Assembly (NCBI GenBank): GCA_002270565.1
Contig: NQMI01000106.1
Span: forward strand, 101,003 to 165,002
Source: Stenocarpella maydis
Lineage: Eukaryota > Ascomycota > Sordariomycetes > Diaporthales > Diaporthaceae
Direction of reading: 5' to 3'
DNA length: 64,000 bases
Position 1 is the first letter of the stretch; each line of letters starts with the position of its first letter. The notes beneath the pieces were generated by a model that worked only from the letters and a program-made list of their open reading frames with translations, had not been told where the DNA came from and ran no database searches. The position numbers and the translations under genes were made by a program. Shown piece by piece: positions 1 to 12,038 of this stretch.

Positions 1-730
1 GGAACGTACACTAGCTCCTTCGATAAAGAGGTGATGATGATAGCGTTTCTGAATTCTGTGCTCTCGAGGCTTCCTGGGATCCCTGCCCATGCCCTGTTCA
101 GGTACATCTGCTGTAGGTAGAGGCCAAATTCTGAGCTGCATGTATTCCAAACCGAGACTGAGCGGTATTTGCTTCTTACCATGCAGTGTAGATGATCAAG
201 GACTTGATCATGGTTGCAACTTCCAATAAACCAGCCTACTTTGACTCGGTTATAGCAACATATTGAGTGCTAAGCCGGAGGTTCAAATAACTACTGTCTC
301 ACTTATTATCATTGGGATCCGCAATTTCATTGTCCACCACCTGCGCGGTCATGGGCAAAGCCTTGGAAGCGGGAAATCCTGTCAGGTGCCAAGCATGCGC
401 GTGCACCCTTCCTGACGGCGGCTAAATTCGCACTCTGCCAGGTTAATATCACCGGCTGTAGTCGCTAGTGTGCTTGGCTTCCTGGGTGCCACCAGCTTGT
501 TTCGCATTGACAATTCGTGGACAGATACTCAATATGGGTCCATATGAATAGGGATGAAGCCTTTGGGAACCCGGAGCATGTTACCGATTGTGACGGCTGG
601 GCAGGAGGATATCTAGGTATATATAACACCAGAGCATAAGCCCCAAGTCTTTCGGAATTGGTGTCTGGTAATCCCGAGTTGATCTAGTCCCTTCGAATTC
701 AGACTCTTTGGATCCGACAAGAGATTCAAA
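1..730. other. intergenic, upstream of the deacetylase
   Basis: I see no gene here. The last 120 bases are the likely core promoter and 5' leader of the deacetylase that starts at 731. The rest has balanced composition and no obvious repeat. Confidence 0.6.
617..627 (+). promoter_or_regulatory. TATA-like box of the deacetylase gene
   Basis: GTATATATAAC lies about 105 bases before the ATG at 731, a normal distance for a fungal TATA element. The assignment is by position and composition only. Confidence 0.45.
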
Positions 731-1616
731 ATGCATTACAGCCTTGTTCTTAGCTCCATTCTTGCACTTGCCAGCGCGCTCCCTGTGTCGGATCCAGTTA
801 CTATCTTCAACCGCGCACCAACACCCGGAACAGTCTACACGAGGTGCACCACCCCGAATACTCTAGCTTTGGCATACGACGATGGCCCGTATCAATATAC
901 CCAGAGCCTGGTGAATAAGCTCAACCAGGCCGGAGTCAAGGGAACCTTCTTCTTCACGGGAACGCTTTACGGTATTGTCCATTTGCAATTTGAGCAAGGC
1001 ACGCCTGGCGGAGTGAAGTCTTCTGACTACTTCATACAGGATGTATCTACAACCAGGCTGCCGCAGTCAAGGCTGCTTACCAGGGGGGCCACCAAGTCGC
1101 GTCGCACACCTGGACGCACGGCCACGTCGGCTCCATGTCGTCGTCGCAGCTGACGACCGAGATGACCAAGCTGGAGCAGGCCTTTGTCAACATTTTCGGC
1201 CGCAAGCCCCGGTACATGCGTCCTCCATACCTTGAGACGGGCGGCAGCGTCCCCTCGGTGATGAGGAGCCTCGGCTACAACATCATCACAAATGACATCG
1301 ATACCGGCGATTGGAATGGTCAGTCGGCCTCCCAGAGCGAGGCCAAGTTCCAACAGGCTGGCGCTGGCGGGAACGGCCATATCCCATTGATGCACGAGAC
1401 ATATTCCTCGACTGTCAACGATCTCACCACCTGGCTGATCAACTGGGCCAAGTCCAACAATCTGAAGATAGTCACCGTTGGTAAGTACAAAGCGCTTCCC
1501 TGGGGCATCTCGTCAAGTCCAATCTTGCTAACGGCGGCACAGCTGAGTGCTTGGGAGATACCGGCGGCGAATATCAGTCTGGGACCTTCACTGGGAATGG
1601 GCAAAACACATGTTAG
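731..1616 (+). CDS. secreted polysaccharide (chitin) deacetylase, CE4/NodB family
   Basis: Three exons fit: 731-971, 1040-1480 and 1543-1616 (introns 972-1039 and 1481-1542, both GT-AG), giving 251 aa. That is the size of single-domain fungal chitin deacetylases. Residues 1-17 form a signal peptide (hydrophobic, ending ASALP). All NodB motifs are visible: AYDDGP with the catalytic and metal Asp at 50/51, SHTWTH with metal His 103/107, RPPY around 141-144, DTGDW around 168-172, and a late LMHET carrying the catalytic His. The family removes acetyl groups from chitin or chito-oligomers outside the cell, in wall remodelling or in hiding chitin from hosts. There is no chitin-binding module and no GPI tail; the C-terminus ends shortly after a Cys. 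Joining the exons restores the continuous motif-2 region, which supports the splice choice. Confidence 0.9.
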
Positions 1617-2359
1617 GGACGCTACTTACGTACTGTATCCCATGTTTTTTCGCAGTTGGCATCCAGCTGGAAATCCCGTGAGAAATGGAGTATTGCACCT
1701 GAAAAACGGATAGTGCACGGTCTCGACACTGTATAATATCCATAGTCGATCAGAGAGCAACACTTTAGGCCCTATCCAGAGGCTCAATTGAAAGACCAAC
1801 TTGGCTCCCTATTGGTACTCTACACCTTAAGGTGTAACTAAATCAGGTGTCTGAATCAGTATAGGTGTAGGTTGAGGATATGAGGTAGAGGGCTGTTGGC
1901 TAGCTGTGATAGAAGTGGTTCTGTGCGTCCCATTTTGACCTTGGGTTTGTCCGTTCTCGTGTCTTACCGGTGTACCCTCCGCTATATCTGGTGCCAATCT
2001 CGAAGTTTGTCGGATAGCAAGATCCCCAGGCAGAAGTAGGGTAGAGGGTAGCTGTTAGCTGTTTCTCGGGAGTGGGCTCAAGCCAAACTCTGAGGGCTTT
2101 CCATCTATCCTACCTAGGTACAGACTCTCCACTTGCCAGTTACTCCGCCTGCTACGGTACTGGCCTAAGGTCTCCTAAGTAGATAGAAATCTGATGACCG
2201 CATCAAACAACATGATTTATAACATCAGGTATTTCAAATTACACAGAGGGTGAAGGAACTCTGATTCCAATATTATTTTGGAATGCATTGAAGACAAGTC
2301 CCAAACTGGGCCGTGACCAGAACCGTGAATTATCAATACCAATTGATCTTTGCTGCTAT
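1617..2359. other. intergenic with small palindromes
   Basis: There is no gene. It contains a perfect 16-base palindrome TACACCTTAAGGTGTA at 1821-1836, just downstream of the deacetylase, and one copy of TACCTAGGTA at 2111-2120. Confidence 0.55.
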
Positions 2360-3343
2360 TCATGGTGTTGGCAGATCAGCTCCCACCCCGGATTCGTCAT
2401 GTCGCAGCCGCCTTGCAATGCCTCCCTCCACAAGGAACTGAACAAGAATATCCACCACTGCCTCACCATCATCGCATTCTGGCCCGGGAGATCTGATAAT
2501 TCCATGGACTTTGCCTGACTCAGATTTGGAACTCTCATCAGCACCAAATATTCTCATGGTCTCTTGGCTTTTGAATGAGTCAAACTCAAAATGCCCCTGC
2601 AGAGTGAGCACTCGCCCCGGTTGGTAAACCCCAGGGACTTCGCAATGCTCCGTGGAACCCAGAAGCATCCATGGCTTTGGCAATTTGAAACCCGGCGAAG
2701 GCAGAACAACCTCATCTGCATGCACAAACTCCAGGTAAGCCTTCTTCGGAACGCTGCAATCCACGTATTCGCGAGAACAAGACGTCTTGCCGCCATCATC
2801 GCCATCACTCTCACTCTCAGGAGTTGGTAGTCGGTCGGACAACCTCAGGTGGGTTGTGTTGGTAGATGGCTGCCCGTGCTGAGCAAAAGATTCTCTGAAT
2901 TCGGCTGTAAACTCGAATTGGTTGACTCCAATCTCCCAGCCGCCAGGACGCTTCGCAACCTGCACCCCATGATCTCTCAACAGGGCCTGGCAAATAATGT
3001 GGTGACCGAAGCAGCTGCCAAACAACCTGATTCTGGGGTGCACCGCGTACACCATTAAGATGTATTCTTCCAGCCTTTTTACCCAAGCCTCCTCATCATA
3101 TGAAGATGCCGCTGATGCCGTGACAAAGACGGCGTCCCAGTCATCCAACGAATCAGGATATTCGCCCACCACAACATTATAGACCGAGTGTATGATGGAT
3201 AATCCGCCGTAAGTACGATCCGCCGCAGCGATTAATTTCCGGTGTAATATGTCTCCGAATGTACCAAGATTGGCATATACGTTCGGAAGTGATGTGTCGG
3301 CGTTGAGCATTGCTACGCGCAGGCAACGGGTCCCGAGCGCCAT
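2360..3343 (-). CDS. class I glutamine amidotransferase-like protein
   Basis: A single exon of 327 aa starts at the first ATG (3343) with the sequence MALGTRCLRVAMLN. The nucleophile elbow FGSCFGHH places the catalytic Cys at about 111. A later LQGHFEFD supplies His 251 and Glu 253, so the Cys-His-Glu triad of class I GATase domains is complete. No synthetase domain is fused. Stand-alone fungal members of this family (for example yeast YLR126C-type) are thought to be hydrolases of glutamine-like or gamma-glutamyl substrates, and the true substrate is unknown. An acidic insert rich in Ser, Asp and Glu lies at about 175-185. It reads toward the deacetylase gene on the opposite strand; they do not overlap. 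No signal peptide is seen, so it is probably cytosolic. Confidence 0.85.
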   Translation of the reverse strand: MALGTRCLRVAMLNADTSLPNVYANLGTFGDILHRKLIAAADRTYGGLSIIHSVYNVVVGEYPDSLDDWDAVFVTASAASSYDEEAWVKRLEEYILMVYAVHPRIRLFGSCFGHHIICQALLRDHGVQVAKRPGGWEIGVNQFEFTAEFRESFAQHGQPSTNTTHLRLSDRLPTPESESDGDDGGKTSCSREYVDCSVPKKAYLEFVHADEVVLPSPGFKLPKPWMLLGSTEHCEVPGVYQPGRVLTLQGHFEFDSFKSQETMRIFGADESSKSESGKVHGIIRSPGPECDDGEAVVDILVQFLVEGGIARRLRHDESGVGADLPTP

Positions 3344-5017
3344 CACTGAGGGTTCGATGGACGAGCTATTCTGAAGATATATTGTGGTTCAGATCCAGGT
3401 TGCTGTCAATACCAAGCCCTTCAAGGCCTATAGTTTTCACTGGGCTGGGGACTTCAGGAGCCTAGCCTGCTTTGTTGAGGAGAAAGATATGGCAATGGCT
3501 TCAGTTTCATCGCGGCTACACCCGAGAAATCTGTCAATAAGTATATTAAAATTCATGCCATTAAGTATGGGTATGTTCACATGATGTTGATCAGGAGTCA
3601 CCGCCAAATGGGTGGGGACCGCTTCAGGGGACGCTCCACCATTTATCTTGCACAGTTGATATTTTGGCCTCGCCGCACCACAAGGAATCAGTACTTTCCT
3701 TACAGAAACTCGGAAAGATTGAAGACACCTGAGAACGGTTCCACGCACAACTGGACTCAATGCTGTTAATCTGAGGGCTCGTAAAGGAGAAGGCCCAGGG
3801 AATCTTTGTGAACTACTTCCAGACGTTTTGCAGAAAAAGGTTTAAGCCAACCTACTTTTGAATGCTTCTAGATTATATATATCTAATTGAGTTCTAGATT
3901 ACATCAAATCCTCTTCCTAACTATTGTGCAATTTCCCCAGCCCGCCTAAATCCGACAGAGTTCGGCCAGCGGCCCCAAGTGGGGTTTTCCTGGTGATCTA
4001 ATTACGCCAGGCCCCTTTATTATATCCACCATGGCTACCTACAGAAGCACATCCCGCCCTCTACAGCGAGATCACGTGGTAATTGAAACTACTCGACGAG
4101 GGCATAGATCATACTATACTCGATGCGTGCCTATTTCTATAACATTCAAGTTGGTAGGGCGAGGTTGGGAGAAATTATTACTCTACGGACTCGAAGCTGG
4201 GGATGGAGAAGGCCAGAAATGACCGGCTCGACTATCCTCTCGGATAGTTATGCAAACTGCCTTGCGGTACACCACCAGTACATTGCCCAATACCCAGAGC
4301 TAAATCTAACATCGTCAGCCAGCCTTGATTCCGCCTGGCCCCCATTGTGTCCGCCCCGCATACATAGGAATATATATAGATGCAGGGTGGTTATAATCCT
4401 AAGGTGATTAGAATAGCTGGTTTCATTCTTAATTCGATTACAATTCCTCTTTTTCTTACAAAAAGAGCTGCAGCGGTCCCTCTATACAGTTACAAATGCC
4501 TAAAGATTCCGCGTTAGATAATAAATATAATATTAATGACAATACGTTTTAAAACATAGCAGCTACCAAAGAAATATTAAACAGCCTCATAATGAGGCTA
4601 TAGTTGAAATAGAGGCCACCTGTATTATAACTAGTTGTAACCATCTTACGCTCGTTATCTAGGCTACAAGCTACAAGCCCATCTACTGGGAGCCATAAAG
4701 CCATAATGAAAGTAAGCATTATAACATTGATCGGCTGATTACATATGAAAAGATCCAGCTGAGAGCGGTGAGTGGCCACGTGACCACACGAGCACTGCCA
4801 CCGCCACCGTCTGTCGCTGCGTCCCAGCAGCGCAGAGATTGCCGTTCAGATTAAAGACACTCGATACGCGGGACCATTCTTCTTTTTCAGGCATTTCTCT
4901 CGTCACCAACTCAGTAGCCGTTCAACAGACTCTAAGTAATAGGAACAGCCCATAAAGTCTCCCTTAATCACTCAAACTAGCTGCATACACATTTCAATTC
5001 TGGGCTGCAATATAAAG
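3344..5017. other. intergenic, no convincing gene
   Basis: Open frames here (for example minus strand 3437-3760) have no recognisable domain and I do not call them. The stretch includes one copy of a short dispersed repeat (4413-4515). Bases 4860-5017 are probably the promoter and leader of the HET gene. Confidence 0.5.
4413..4515 (+). repeat. short dispersed repeat, copy 1
   Basis: This roughly 100-base stretch (AGCTGGTTTC..., then AAAAAGAGCTGCAGCGGTCC and ...AAAGATTCCGCG) recurs in degraded form at about 46990-47074 and 48590-48683. It may be the tail of a small retroposon. The similarity was judged by eye. Confidence 0.4.
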
Positions 5018-7086
5018 ATGGACGAACTCTGCCTTTCCTGCCAGAACCTGTTCACACGAGGGCCAGATACTCCCGGCACTGGAATGGATCCCGGAACTTT
5101 AGGCTCTCCGTTCCAACGGTACGGCAAGGATGTTCGAGCTTCTGCATCCTCAGGATGCCAATTTTGTGTGATTGTCTGGGCCAAATTGTCTACATGCAGG
5201 CTGCCAACACAGCGTGACCCCGAACGCATTCGGCTCAGCCCCAAATTTCATGGAAGCAGAGAGGAATTCACGTCAATTGTGTACTGGGCAAAAGATGATG
5301 ATGGAAATGTCTACCCTGAGATGTTCCATATCAATCTCTACCTGGAATCGGGTAAGTGTCGACAGCCACGGCATTATCAAGCTACTAAACCATTGGGACA
5401 GATGTGGATACTACAGCAGGTCAACAGAGACCTGCTGGAACCGAATCGGCCGACTGTAGGTCTCTCGCGGCCGGGTGGATTTTAGACTGCTTTGTGAGCC
5501 ACGAGAAATGCCGCACTGGGGCTCTGTCGGATTGGCTCCCGACGCGACTAATTGACGTGGGCCACGGATGGCCAACTCTTGATCCGAAACTTGTACTTGC
5601 ATCCAACATAACCCGAGAGTCCATCGCGCCGCCGTATACGGTGCTGAGTCACCTGTGGGCTGCAGAAAGCGTCCTCCGCCTCACGACCGTCAACCAAGAT
5701 ACACTGATGCGACGAATTCCCCTAGCATCTATGTCAGTCACCTTCCGTGACGCTATTTCCTTCACGCGAGATATCGGAATACGCTACCTATGGATCGACT
5801 CTCTCTGTATACTGCAAGACTCGGCCGAAGACTGGTTTGCAGAATCGTCTACCATGAACAAGGTTTATCAAAACTCATTTTGTAACATTGCTGGAACAGC
5901 AGCATCGGAATCTTCGCCTGGGCTGTACCAACGCCGAGATCCGCGACTGGTTACACCTTACAGGGTACAGATTCAGTGCGGAGAGCATCAACGCACACAT
6001 ATTTATTCTTTGGGTGATACCTACTTTAACCAGATCAACGCCGCGCGGTTGAACACCCGAGGATGGGTATTCCAGGAACGAATGCTAAGCCCGCGTACAC
6101 TATACTTCTCCTCCCAACTCGTCTGGGAATGTCGCACCCTCCAGGCATGCGAAACGCACCCTGGCGGCCTACCCAGGCCACCTATCGCCCTCATGAATGA
6201 TCCCGACAGAAATTGGGAGAATTGTAAAGAATGGACCAAGGACATTGCCTCCGGTCCAGATTCCTGTTGGGCCAAGGTTGTGGGGGAGTTCTGCAAGACA
6301 GAGTTGACCCGGCCGACGGACAGGCTCGCTGCCGTTGCGGGCATGGCTCGTGAGATGCAATCCCACACCAACGACGTGTACTTGGCAGGGCTTTGGAAAA
6401 GCCACCTGCCGGTTGAGATGTGCTGGAGCTCCTGGGGTTCCGCCACGCGGGAGATTGAAATTAAAAGGCCAAAGGAACATTGCTGTGAGTTCTGTCACCC
6501 AACGCAACTATAACATTCTAATGGTATGATAGGCCCTTCATGGTCTTGGGCTTCCTTGGAATTTTCGGGGAGTATTCACATCGAGTTTTTGGCCGGTTAT
6601 GCTCTTGGTACCCAGCTTGCAAAAGTGCTCGACGAGAAGATTGAGAGTCCAACAGGAAACCCTTTTACTCATGTCTCTGGTGGGTATCTCCTCCTGCAAG
6701 GAAAGATTGGTCAAGTCAACTTGGACCACCTGGACAGTGCTGCCTGGAGAGGAGATAGGGGGGGACACTGGACATATGATTTTCACCTCGATGTTTTGAA
6801 CGGCCCGAATCAGGAGAATTTGGAGGATTACGAAGATTGTGGCACTTACTATTGCTTTCCTATCACGACATTCGACCGCAGTAACCCAGCCACGCTTGCG
6901 AGCCTCCAGGTGTTCTGTCTCCTGCTTGAGAGGGCTGAAGTCAAATCAATGGTGGCATTCAAAAGAGTCGGGTGGATTGCAGTGCTCTTCGACTGGGAAG
7001 ATGATGTAGTTGAAGAACTGCGATGGATCACTGAGTATGCTGGAGCGTCTTCGGCGATTGGACACGACACTATATCGCTGGTATAG
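5018..7086 (+). CDS. HET-domain (heterokaryon incompatibility) protein
   Basis: Exons 5018-5351, 5402-6484 and 6533-7086 give 656 aa; both introns (50 and 48 bases) are GT-AG. A second acceptor at 5415-5416 is also in frame and would drop five codons. The N-terminus has two paired-Cys motifs (LCLSCQNL, SGCQFCV) typical of this family. The HET domain (PF06985) spans about residues 190-340, with YTVLSHLW, a conserved YLWIDSLCILQD and NIAGTAA. The second splice joins a Cys codon to PSWSWASLE, the hallmark C-terminal motif, which confirms it. HET proteins drive cell death after fusion of incompatible hyphae, and many members have other or unknown partners. The frame is open and no key motif is missing, so it looks functional. 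The partner locus cannot be told from the sequence. Confidence 0.9.
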
Positions 7087-7822
7087 AAGTATAGAACATT
7101 TGGAAATTCTTCCGGTTATAAGTTCGTTACTATGAAGTCTGTTTAGGCACCTAGACATATAAAACATAAATTTGTGCGGACTCTTTTCATAACTACTTGC
7201 ATAAAACAAGAAGAAACAGGTGCTTATAAGTATTTAGGCTGTAAAAATAGTCACCTAAACAAGGCTCATCTCTCATAAACTATATAAAACTAAGATACAT
7301 AATTAATACTAATTATCTCATAAAGAACTATAATAACTAATTGTAAGATATATTAAATAATACATCTTTCAATTTTGTATAATTAACATTAAGTACAATA
7401 TTATAATCACCTGTCTAGAATGAATGCATTTAACTAGGTAGTCATTTATCGGTGACTCGATCAGTTTCTGTCTCTTATTCGCCGGAACTTGATAAATGTA
7501 CCTAGGTAGTGGCCTTGGGTGGCTACCTAGGTAGGTATGTGCATATAAGCCCAAGGATGGCGGAACCACCCCGGTCCACACATGCGCTGGTGACTCACTT
7601 GGGTACTTAAGTAGCATGGAAGCGGTCCTTGTAAGAGTCGCCGTCTCTACCTACTGAATCACGCTCTCAACGCCGCCTGGAATGGGTTGGGTCCTCGCAG
7701 TGCTGAAGGAAGACGGTTTGGAAGTGGCGCAGAAGCCGGGATAAGGAGACACCACGCAAACTTCGAGAGAATAGGTCGTGCCATATGAAGTTTGAACAGC
7801 TCCAAACGTTATCTACAAATCT
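7087..7822. other. intergenic, AT-rich then palindrome-rich
   Basis: There is no gene. Bases 7140-7400 are AT-rich 3' flank of the HET gene. Two copies of TACCTAGGTA sit at 7499-7508 and 7524-7533, 15 bases apart. Confidence 0.55.
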
Positions 7823-9160
7823 CTACCATTCTGGGGTCACCTTCTTTAAGAAATTCATAAACTTGAACAGCCCCACCGCATATTCCACATTCCCTTCTGG
7901 ATCAACAACCCGCTGGGGGAACGCGATGCCAGCGCCGAAAAGGTCGGGGATCCTCTCCCCAGATTCCGCGTCGACAAATGAGCCCGTCTCATTCTCAAAT
8001 TTGGGGTGCACCGTTCTCCCCTCGACCCTCAACTCCGGCAGCCGGTCCGGCTTGTACCCGATGGCTTGGCACACGTGTGTGCAGTCCGCCAGCTCGCGCT
8101 TGTACGTGTCTGTCTCGTCGCCGTGGGTCGTCGCGATCTTGACGAGGTGGGCAGACACGGGGGATGAAGACAGGGCCTCCTCCTCCAGGTTCTGGCGCGC
8201 CCAGGTGGCCACCTCGCCCTTAAGGCCCGTGTTATCCCGCAGGATCCAGCCGTCGCGCTCCTCGGCGTATCGCAGGGGATGGCGGGTGAACCACTTGATG
8301 CGCAGCTGGGGGTGGGTGCTGGACGCCAGGCGGGAGAGGTTGCGCAGGACGAGGATGGCAGAGTGGGAGGCGCCGATCACGCCAATCTGTGTGGGTTGGT
8401 TGGTGGGGAGGGTCTTGGAGAGGCGTGTGGGCGACAGGGCGGTGTCGAGGTGGACTTCCTGCAGGTGACTGACTGGGAGAGGCCCGCTGGTGGGAGAGGA
8501 GCCTGTGCACAGGACGAGTCTGCCGGCGTCGACCTGTGTGGGTGGTGAATTTCCGTTGGGCTGAGAAATTGAAACGGTCCAGGTTGAGTTTGACCATGTT
8601 GCGTTGGTAACTCTGCCTTGTTGCTTTGTTACTCCTTTCCGCTCATCTAGCCCTTTTGTCAACATGAGACACAAGTCTGCTGCCTGGGCGATATGGCATG
8701 TTTTCTCTGCGTCTAAGCTGAGAAGATGGCTCATGGCGTTTGGCTCAGGGGTCTCCTTGGCGATATTTCTGAACACCTCTACGCCTTCGGCATACTTGGT
8801 GAAGAATTTGACCTTGGTGTTGGAGGGCACCTCTCGATAATACTTGTTGAGCCTTCCTCCATCAAACAGCTCGTCAGTCCACAATATCGGGCCCTTCTGC
8901 ACGTCGAGCAGGTTCCCAACGGCCCCGATGCCACCAGGGCCAGCACCAACTACCACTGACTCATATCTCCTTCCGCTAGAATACATCCTGGTCCATCCAT
9001 GAGACTGGCTGAATTCATGTGGAGGGGTAAGAGCGCCCATTGTCGCTGCTGAAGGGGACTTCATGTTGCTCCTCGCACCCAGGATGGCAGTCGAGAGGCA
9101 TCGAGCCTGACGGCCCCCAATCCTTATAGGAAAGGGAGCCGTCGGGACCATGCATATCAT
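7823..9160 (-). CDS. FAD-dependent NAD(P)-disulfide/flavin monooxygenase-like oxidoreductase
   Basis: One exon, 445 aa from the ATG at 9160. The FAD-binding GAGPGG is at about residues 72-77. A second dinucleotide site, [10 protein letters not shown], lies at about 259-268, and the late [10 protein letters not shown] motif is common to the pyridine-nucleotide-disulfide and FMO-type superfamily. The first 60 residues are rich in Arg, Ser and Ala and lack acidic residues until late ([19 protein letters not shown]), so they could be a mitochondrial presequence. Alternative starts are the internal Met codons at about residues 33, 41 and 59, the last being just before the FAD fold. There is no redox CxxxxC disulfide near the FAD site, so a thioredoxin-reductase role is unlikely. 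The substrate is unknown. The frame reads toward the HET gene, 736 bases away. Confidence 0.8.
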   Translation of the reverse strand: MICMVPTAPFPIRIGGRQARCLSTAILGARSNMKSPSAATMGALTPPHEFSQSHGWTRMYSSGRRYESVVVGAGPGGIGAVGNLLDVQKGPILWTDELFDGGRLNKYYREVPSNTKVKFFTKYAEGVEVFRNIAKETPEPNAMSHLLSLDAEKTCHIAQAADLCLMLTKGLDERKGVTKQQGRVTNATWSNSTWTVSISQPNGNSPPTQVDAGRLVLCTGSSPTSGPLPVSHLQEVHLDTALSPTRLSKTLPTNQPTQIGVIGASHSAILVLRNLSRLASSTHPQLRIKWFTRHPLRYAEERDGWILRDNTGLKGEVATWARQNLEEEALSSSPVSAHLVKIATTHGDETDTYKRELADCTHVCQAIGYKPDRLPELRVEGRTVHPKFENETGSFVDAESGERIPDLFGAGIAFPQRVVDPEGNVEYAVGLFKFMNFLKKVTPEW

Positions 9161-11823
9161 CTTTCTCAAGGGCAATGGGTCGCCGCCCCTTTTCGCCCCT
9201 GGATGACAGGCTCGGGAAGCAAGCAATTAAGCGTTCGATGGGTCAGGGCAGCGGTATGACGGAAGGATCGATCTGAGGTCCGCGCCGGTGGCCCCGGGTG
9301 TGGCTCGATTTCTGGGAGTAGACGTTCGTACGTTTGTGCTGTTTCGTATGCGGACGCAAAATAAACAAGCCTCATCTGGGATATGACGGTGCTGAGTGCA
9401 CTATGCAAGGCCGTTTTGAGACAGACTCGCAGTCACTGCTGCCACTGCAGTCAGTCAGGATTCGTCAGGCGCGCCGTCAATGCCGTGATTGGGTGAAATG
9501 TGCGACTGTCACGTGACGCTAATGAACTGACTGTGACTGACTGATTGAACGAGGTTAGCTTGATGTCCGCCTGTGACAGCGCTTTGTATTTATCCACTTG
9601 TGAAGCAGGTGATGACGAACATCTCAGTCCATACATGATTTTCGAGGTCTGTTAAATGAACCCCATAGACGCTTGTGCGGAGGTGGAGCCAAGACACGCC
9701 ATCACGGGGCAGTCCCGGATAACAAGACTGGCGAGGCCCTCCTAGACAGTTTGTTAAGAGATACTTGGCGCTAACCACTCCTCCAGCCTACATGAACAGT
9801 CGGCACCTAGGAGTGCGGAACATCATCTTCACTTCATCCTGAGCCTCACATCAAGTGTATGTGCTGGGTCCAACGAATTGATGGATCCCATGAGGGATAA
9901 CAGGCTCCGAACGAGGCAAGGATTCTCCCCCTGCAGGCTTGCAAGGGTGATAAAGTTGATCAGGACTCACCGCAAGATAGTCAAGACATACGTGCCGGTA
10001 AATACCCATGCATAGCGGAGACTACACTTATCCTTGAAGAACTCATCACTACCTAGGTACATTATGATCGATGGCTGGGCTAGCCGTATTCTTCGCAGCG
10101 TGTTGCAACTCCTTATCCATTTGTATACTTTTTCGGTTGATGAGTGGAACTAGAAGATCGACTCCTCGCGTGAATGTTTCAACTCCTGCAACTTATGAAT
10201 TTGTCGGTATTATACGCTCACTTTCTCGCGTGTATGTCTATATTCCATCTTGTTGAAGTTGTACTATTTATAGACCTGGGTATCCGGAACTCTGGTACCG
10301 AAACGGTAGCACGCCCTGGTGGCATAACCAGGACAATGAAATGCAACGCAAAACGACAGGAAACGAACGAGAGAAAAAAAATAGAGAGACCAGAACCCCC
10401 GCTCGGTGACCTACAGTCCTCTCTTTTGTTCCTCTGTGAAATTCTCCCTCCTCCTACTTCAAGTTCTGCGCATGAATGTTGGTCAGGATATGCGCCGACC
10501 AAATACTGAACTTGAAATTCAAGAACGGCGAGCGGTAGTCTCAAGTGCTCCGTTCTTGTGGCTTTGATAGGCTGGAGCACGCCCATCTATCGACTCGCTT
10601 TGGTCTACATATGTAAGGTTTGCAAATGCTGTCTCTACCCTTGCATACCTAGGTGCTCAGAACAGCTTGAATTGGCCACAGGCTCACGAGGCTGGTGGCA
10701 TGGGTAAAACTGGCAAAGTTAGCACTCTGTCCAAAGTTACCTCTAATAATTTCTTGCGGGTTTCCAAAGCCATACAGTGGCAGAAACTAAGGCCCCTCCG
10801 AGTCCTTGCTGCAGTGGACCCCCAAGGAGCGACTTAAGTTTCTGGCAGCGGAAACTCTGACCCGATTAAAGTCTTGAGACCATATAATGAGGCTACAGAT
10901 TTACTTCCGCACTTCTACCCTCTGCAGCTAGACTTTTTGCTAATCAGCTGGTCGTTCCGTGCTGCTATCTATTTTGTATAGAATCCGCACTTACCCTGTA
11001 TTTGAGGCTGGTCTCCCACCGCTGTGGTTCTCAGGTGGGTTCATCGGACATCTGGAGACGCTCAATGCGCCGAGGTTGGTACAAGGCGGACGCAGAAAGA
11101 ACCCGGATTATCTACACGAGAAGTCAACTTCGGCACGGTGAAAGCTAACCACAGGAGCCAAACTGCTCACGGGTTGGACTCGTTGCAAGCTTAATCGGCG
11201 CGTTCCATTGCTGCACTGGCTGGATGAGTGCTCAGAGTGCCGTGGCGTATACTATGTACATTGTGTAGCACGTAAGCTACCTAGGTTGTCCGATCCCATT
11301 CTGTACAATGCCAGCGACAAGCAATACGTCATGATTTGGTTCCAGCCTAGAATAAGGGGCATCTTTACTCTGGCACGTGGGTGTCTGGGCCGGTGGTCGG
11401 GTGAAGAAAATGTCCGCTAGAACTCGGGGGTTCGGAAATATCCCGGTCGATCATAGCTGTCCTTGGACGCTGTCTATAGACGGCCGATTGAGTGCACCCG
11501 ATACCCCATCTGCCGTATGCTCAGTTGCTAGACCCAGGGTGTTCGAGCGGCTCCAGTGCGGGGGTGTTATTGCCCTGTGGTTGCACAATCATGTAGGAGG
11601 GCCGCCGCCCGGGCTGATGCTCTCCTCATGGACACCCACCTGGGCAGGTACTTACTTAGTATCGTTGCTTGACAGGAATTCGTCGCGTCCTTCAGGTCGC
11701 CAACTGACAGTGTTGGCTTGAATGCGAAAGGGGGGGGGGAGAAGAAGAAATCATGAGTATCGATCGAATCTAGATTTCATAGAGACTTAAAACATGCTAA
11801 TTCAGAGGCAAGTTGGCGGCCAG
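9161..11823. other. long intergenic stretch, no gene seen
   Basis: Only short random frames occur, none with a recognisable motif. TACCTAGGTA occurs at 10050-10059 with near-matches at 10646 and 11278. A run of ten G begins near 11731, just before the copia LTR. The stretch marks the passage from normal sequence to the repeat block. Confidence 0.5.
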
Positions 11824-12038
11824 TGTGGCAATAGTAGTGTGCAACAGCACATTGGTGGGCTATCGCTACAGCCACCGTACTGTAGCCAGAGGGCGTAGTT
11901 GCTTACTAAGCAACCACCACCCACTATATAGACCCGAGATAGCTAGCGGGCTACGCCCACTGTACCCACTACTCGAAAGACAGAGAGAAATACAAGAATA
12001 ACACCCCACTCGTATTGCAATATATGACCCATCCAACA
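11824..12038 (+). repeat. copia 5' LTR
   Basis: 215 bp, TG...CA ends. It is the same length as the solo copy at 30940-31154 and differs from it only at about half a dozen positions, all transitions by eye. The interior begins immediately after at 12039. Confidence 0.85.

Noticed and set aside
3437..3760. 107-codon minus-strand frame
   Set aside because: Reads like ordinary protein for part of its length but has no recognisable motif and no splice-consistent extension, so it cannot be supported as a gene.
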